Assembly (NCBI GenBank): GCA_964603785.1
Contig: CAZRWD010000019.1
Coordinates: 1-13,060 of the forward strand
Origin: CAZRWD01 sp964603785
GTDB taxonomy: Bacteria > Fermentibacterota > Fermentibacteria > Fermentibacterales > Fermentibacteraceae
DNA length: 13,060 bases
Direction: 5' to 3'
Under the pieces are notes generated by a model. It was not told where the DNA came from and made no database searches. It worked only from the letters and a program-made list of their open reading frames with translations. A program made the position numbers and the translations under genes. Position 1 is the first letter of the stretch. Each line of letters starts with the position of its first letter. Of the stretch, positions 12,678 through 13,060 are shown piece after piece.

Positions 12678-13060
12678 ATGAGCGACGATTCCCTTGATGT
12701 CCTGCTGAGCCGGTCGAGCCTGCGGCATTTCGACGAGAGACCGGTCGAGCCGGAGGTGCTCGAGCGGATCCTCGAGGCTGGCGTCCATGCGGCCTCGGGA
12801 GGCAACCTGCAGCCCTGGAGCGCCATCCTCGTGAGGGATCCCGGCAGGAGGGCAAGGCTTTCGGAGTTGTGCGGCCAGGAGTTCATGGCCAGGGCGCCGG
12901 TGCATCTCCTCTTCTGCATCGACCTGCATCGGAACGAGACGATAGCACGGGCCGGCGCAGCCCCGTACACCGCGAGGCACGCCTTCAGGCACTTCTGGAT
13001 ATCGTTCCAGGACGTCGTGATAGCCGCGCAGTCCATGAGCACGGCCGCCGACATGCTGGG
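12678..13060 (+). CDS. Nitroreductase family protein (3' truncated by window)
   Basis: Only the first 127 codons are present; the frame runs off the right edge. GGAGGT at 12664-12669 lies eight bases before the ATG. The N-terminus (VLLSRSSLRHFDERPVEPEV, then LERILEAGVHAASGGNLQPW) is the FMN-binding start of nitroreductases: the R-S-S-x-R-x-F phosphate-binding motif at 12-18 and S-G-G-N-x-Q-P-W at 40-47. A helix follows (FWISFQDVVIAAQSMSTAAD), matching the family's dimer helix. Members are cytoplasmic FMN oxidoreductases using NAD(P)H to reduce nitro compounds, quinones or enones; the substrate is not predictable here. Confidence 0.9.
   Translation, partial: MSDDSLDVLLSRSSLRHFDERPVEPEVLERILEAGVHAASGGNLQPWSAILVRDPGRRARLSELCGQEFMARAPVHLLFCIDLHRNETIARAGAAPYTARHAFRHFWISFQDVVIAAQSMSTAADML

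Noticed and set aside
1..13060. CRISPR array, tRNA, rRNA or intact insertion sequence
   Set aside because: No regularly spaced repeats, cloverleaf sequences, rRNA signatures or transposase motifs were seen on either strand.

Overview
The window looks like chromosomal DNA of a GC-rich, free-living Gram-negative-type bacterium. Most genes carry clear Shine-Dalgarno (SD) sites (GGAGG), classical sigma-70 promoters and export signals. There are several lipoproteins, several beta-propellers, and a secreted nuclease ending in a FlgD-like C-terminal domain of the 'PNPASG...GMYLVRL' type. That combination is typical of FCB-superphylum lineages such as Fermentibacteria, Eisenbacteria and Latescibacteria; this placement is inference. 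No rRNA, tRNA, CRISPR or intact insertion sequence was found.

Layout. 1-685 (visibly AT-richer): the 3' end of a WD/PQQ-like protein and a coupled small ORF. 686-1035: no convincing large gene, but one copy of a ~90-bp dispersed repeat and a possible 30-residue ORF. 1036-2015 (-): a secreted protein and a BLUF blue-light photoreceptor. 2307-3083 (+): a long TspO/MBR-like membrane protein divergent from BLUF, its stop codon lying inside the second repeat copy. 3322-3795 (+): a YaiI/DUF188 protein. 3806-4267 (-): a secreted protein. 4602-5639 (+): a beta-propeller lipoprotein. 5658-7099 (-): an operon of a small membrane protein and an S41-peptidase-like lipoprotein. 7250-8338 (+): a secreted endonuclease I. 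8398-9271 (-): an operon of a six-TM protein and an HTH_34-type regulator, behind a strong promoter overlapped by a palindromic operator. 9392-9631 (+): a small DUF4242-like gene with an in-frame UGA. 9713-11288 (-): three exported proteins. 11528 to the right edge (+): a six-bladed propeller lipoprotein and a truncated nitroreductase.

The most interesting observation is the DUF4242-like gene. A strong SD and ATG are followed by 18 codons, an in-frame UGA, and then a coherent remainder of the same family. The UGA falls where, from memory, one DUF4242 subfamily has a conserved Cys ('QKSC'). A perfect 8-bp hairpin begins 13 nt after the UGA and has G in its apical loop. This makes it a candidate selenoprotein with a bacterial SECIS, although a nonsense mutation or a base-call error must be excluded. 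Other items worth checking are the BLUF/TspO divergent pair, the dispersed repeat, and the autoregulation-like operator of the HTH_34 operon.
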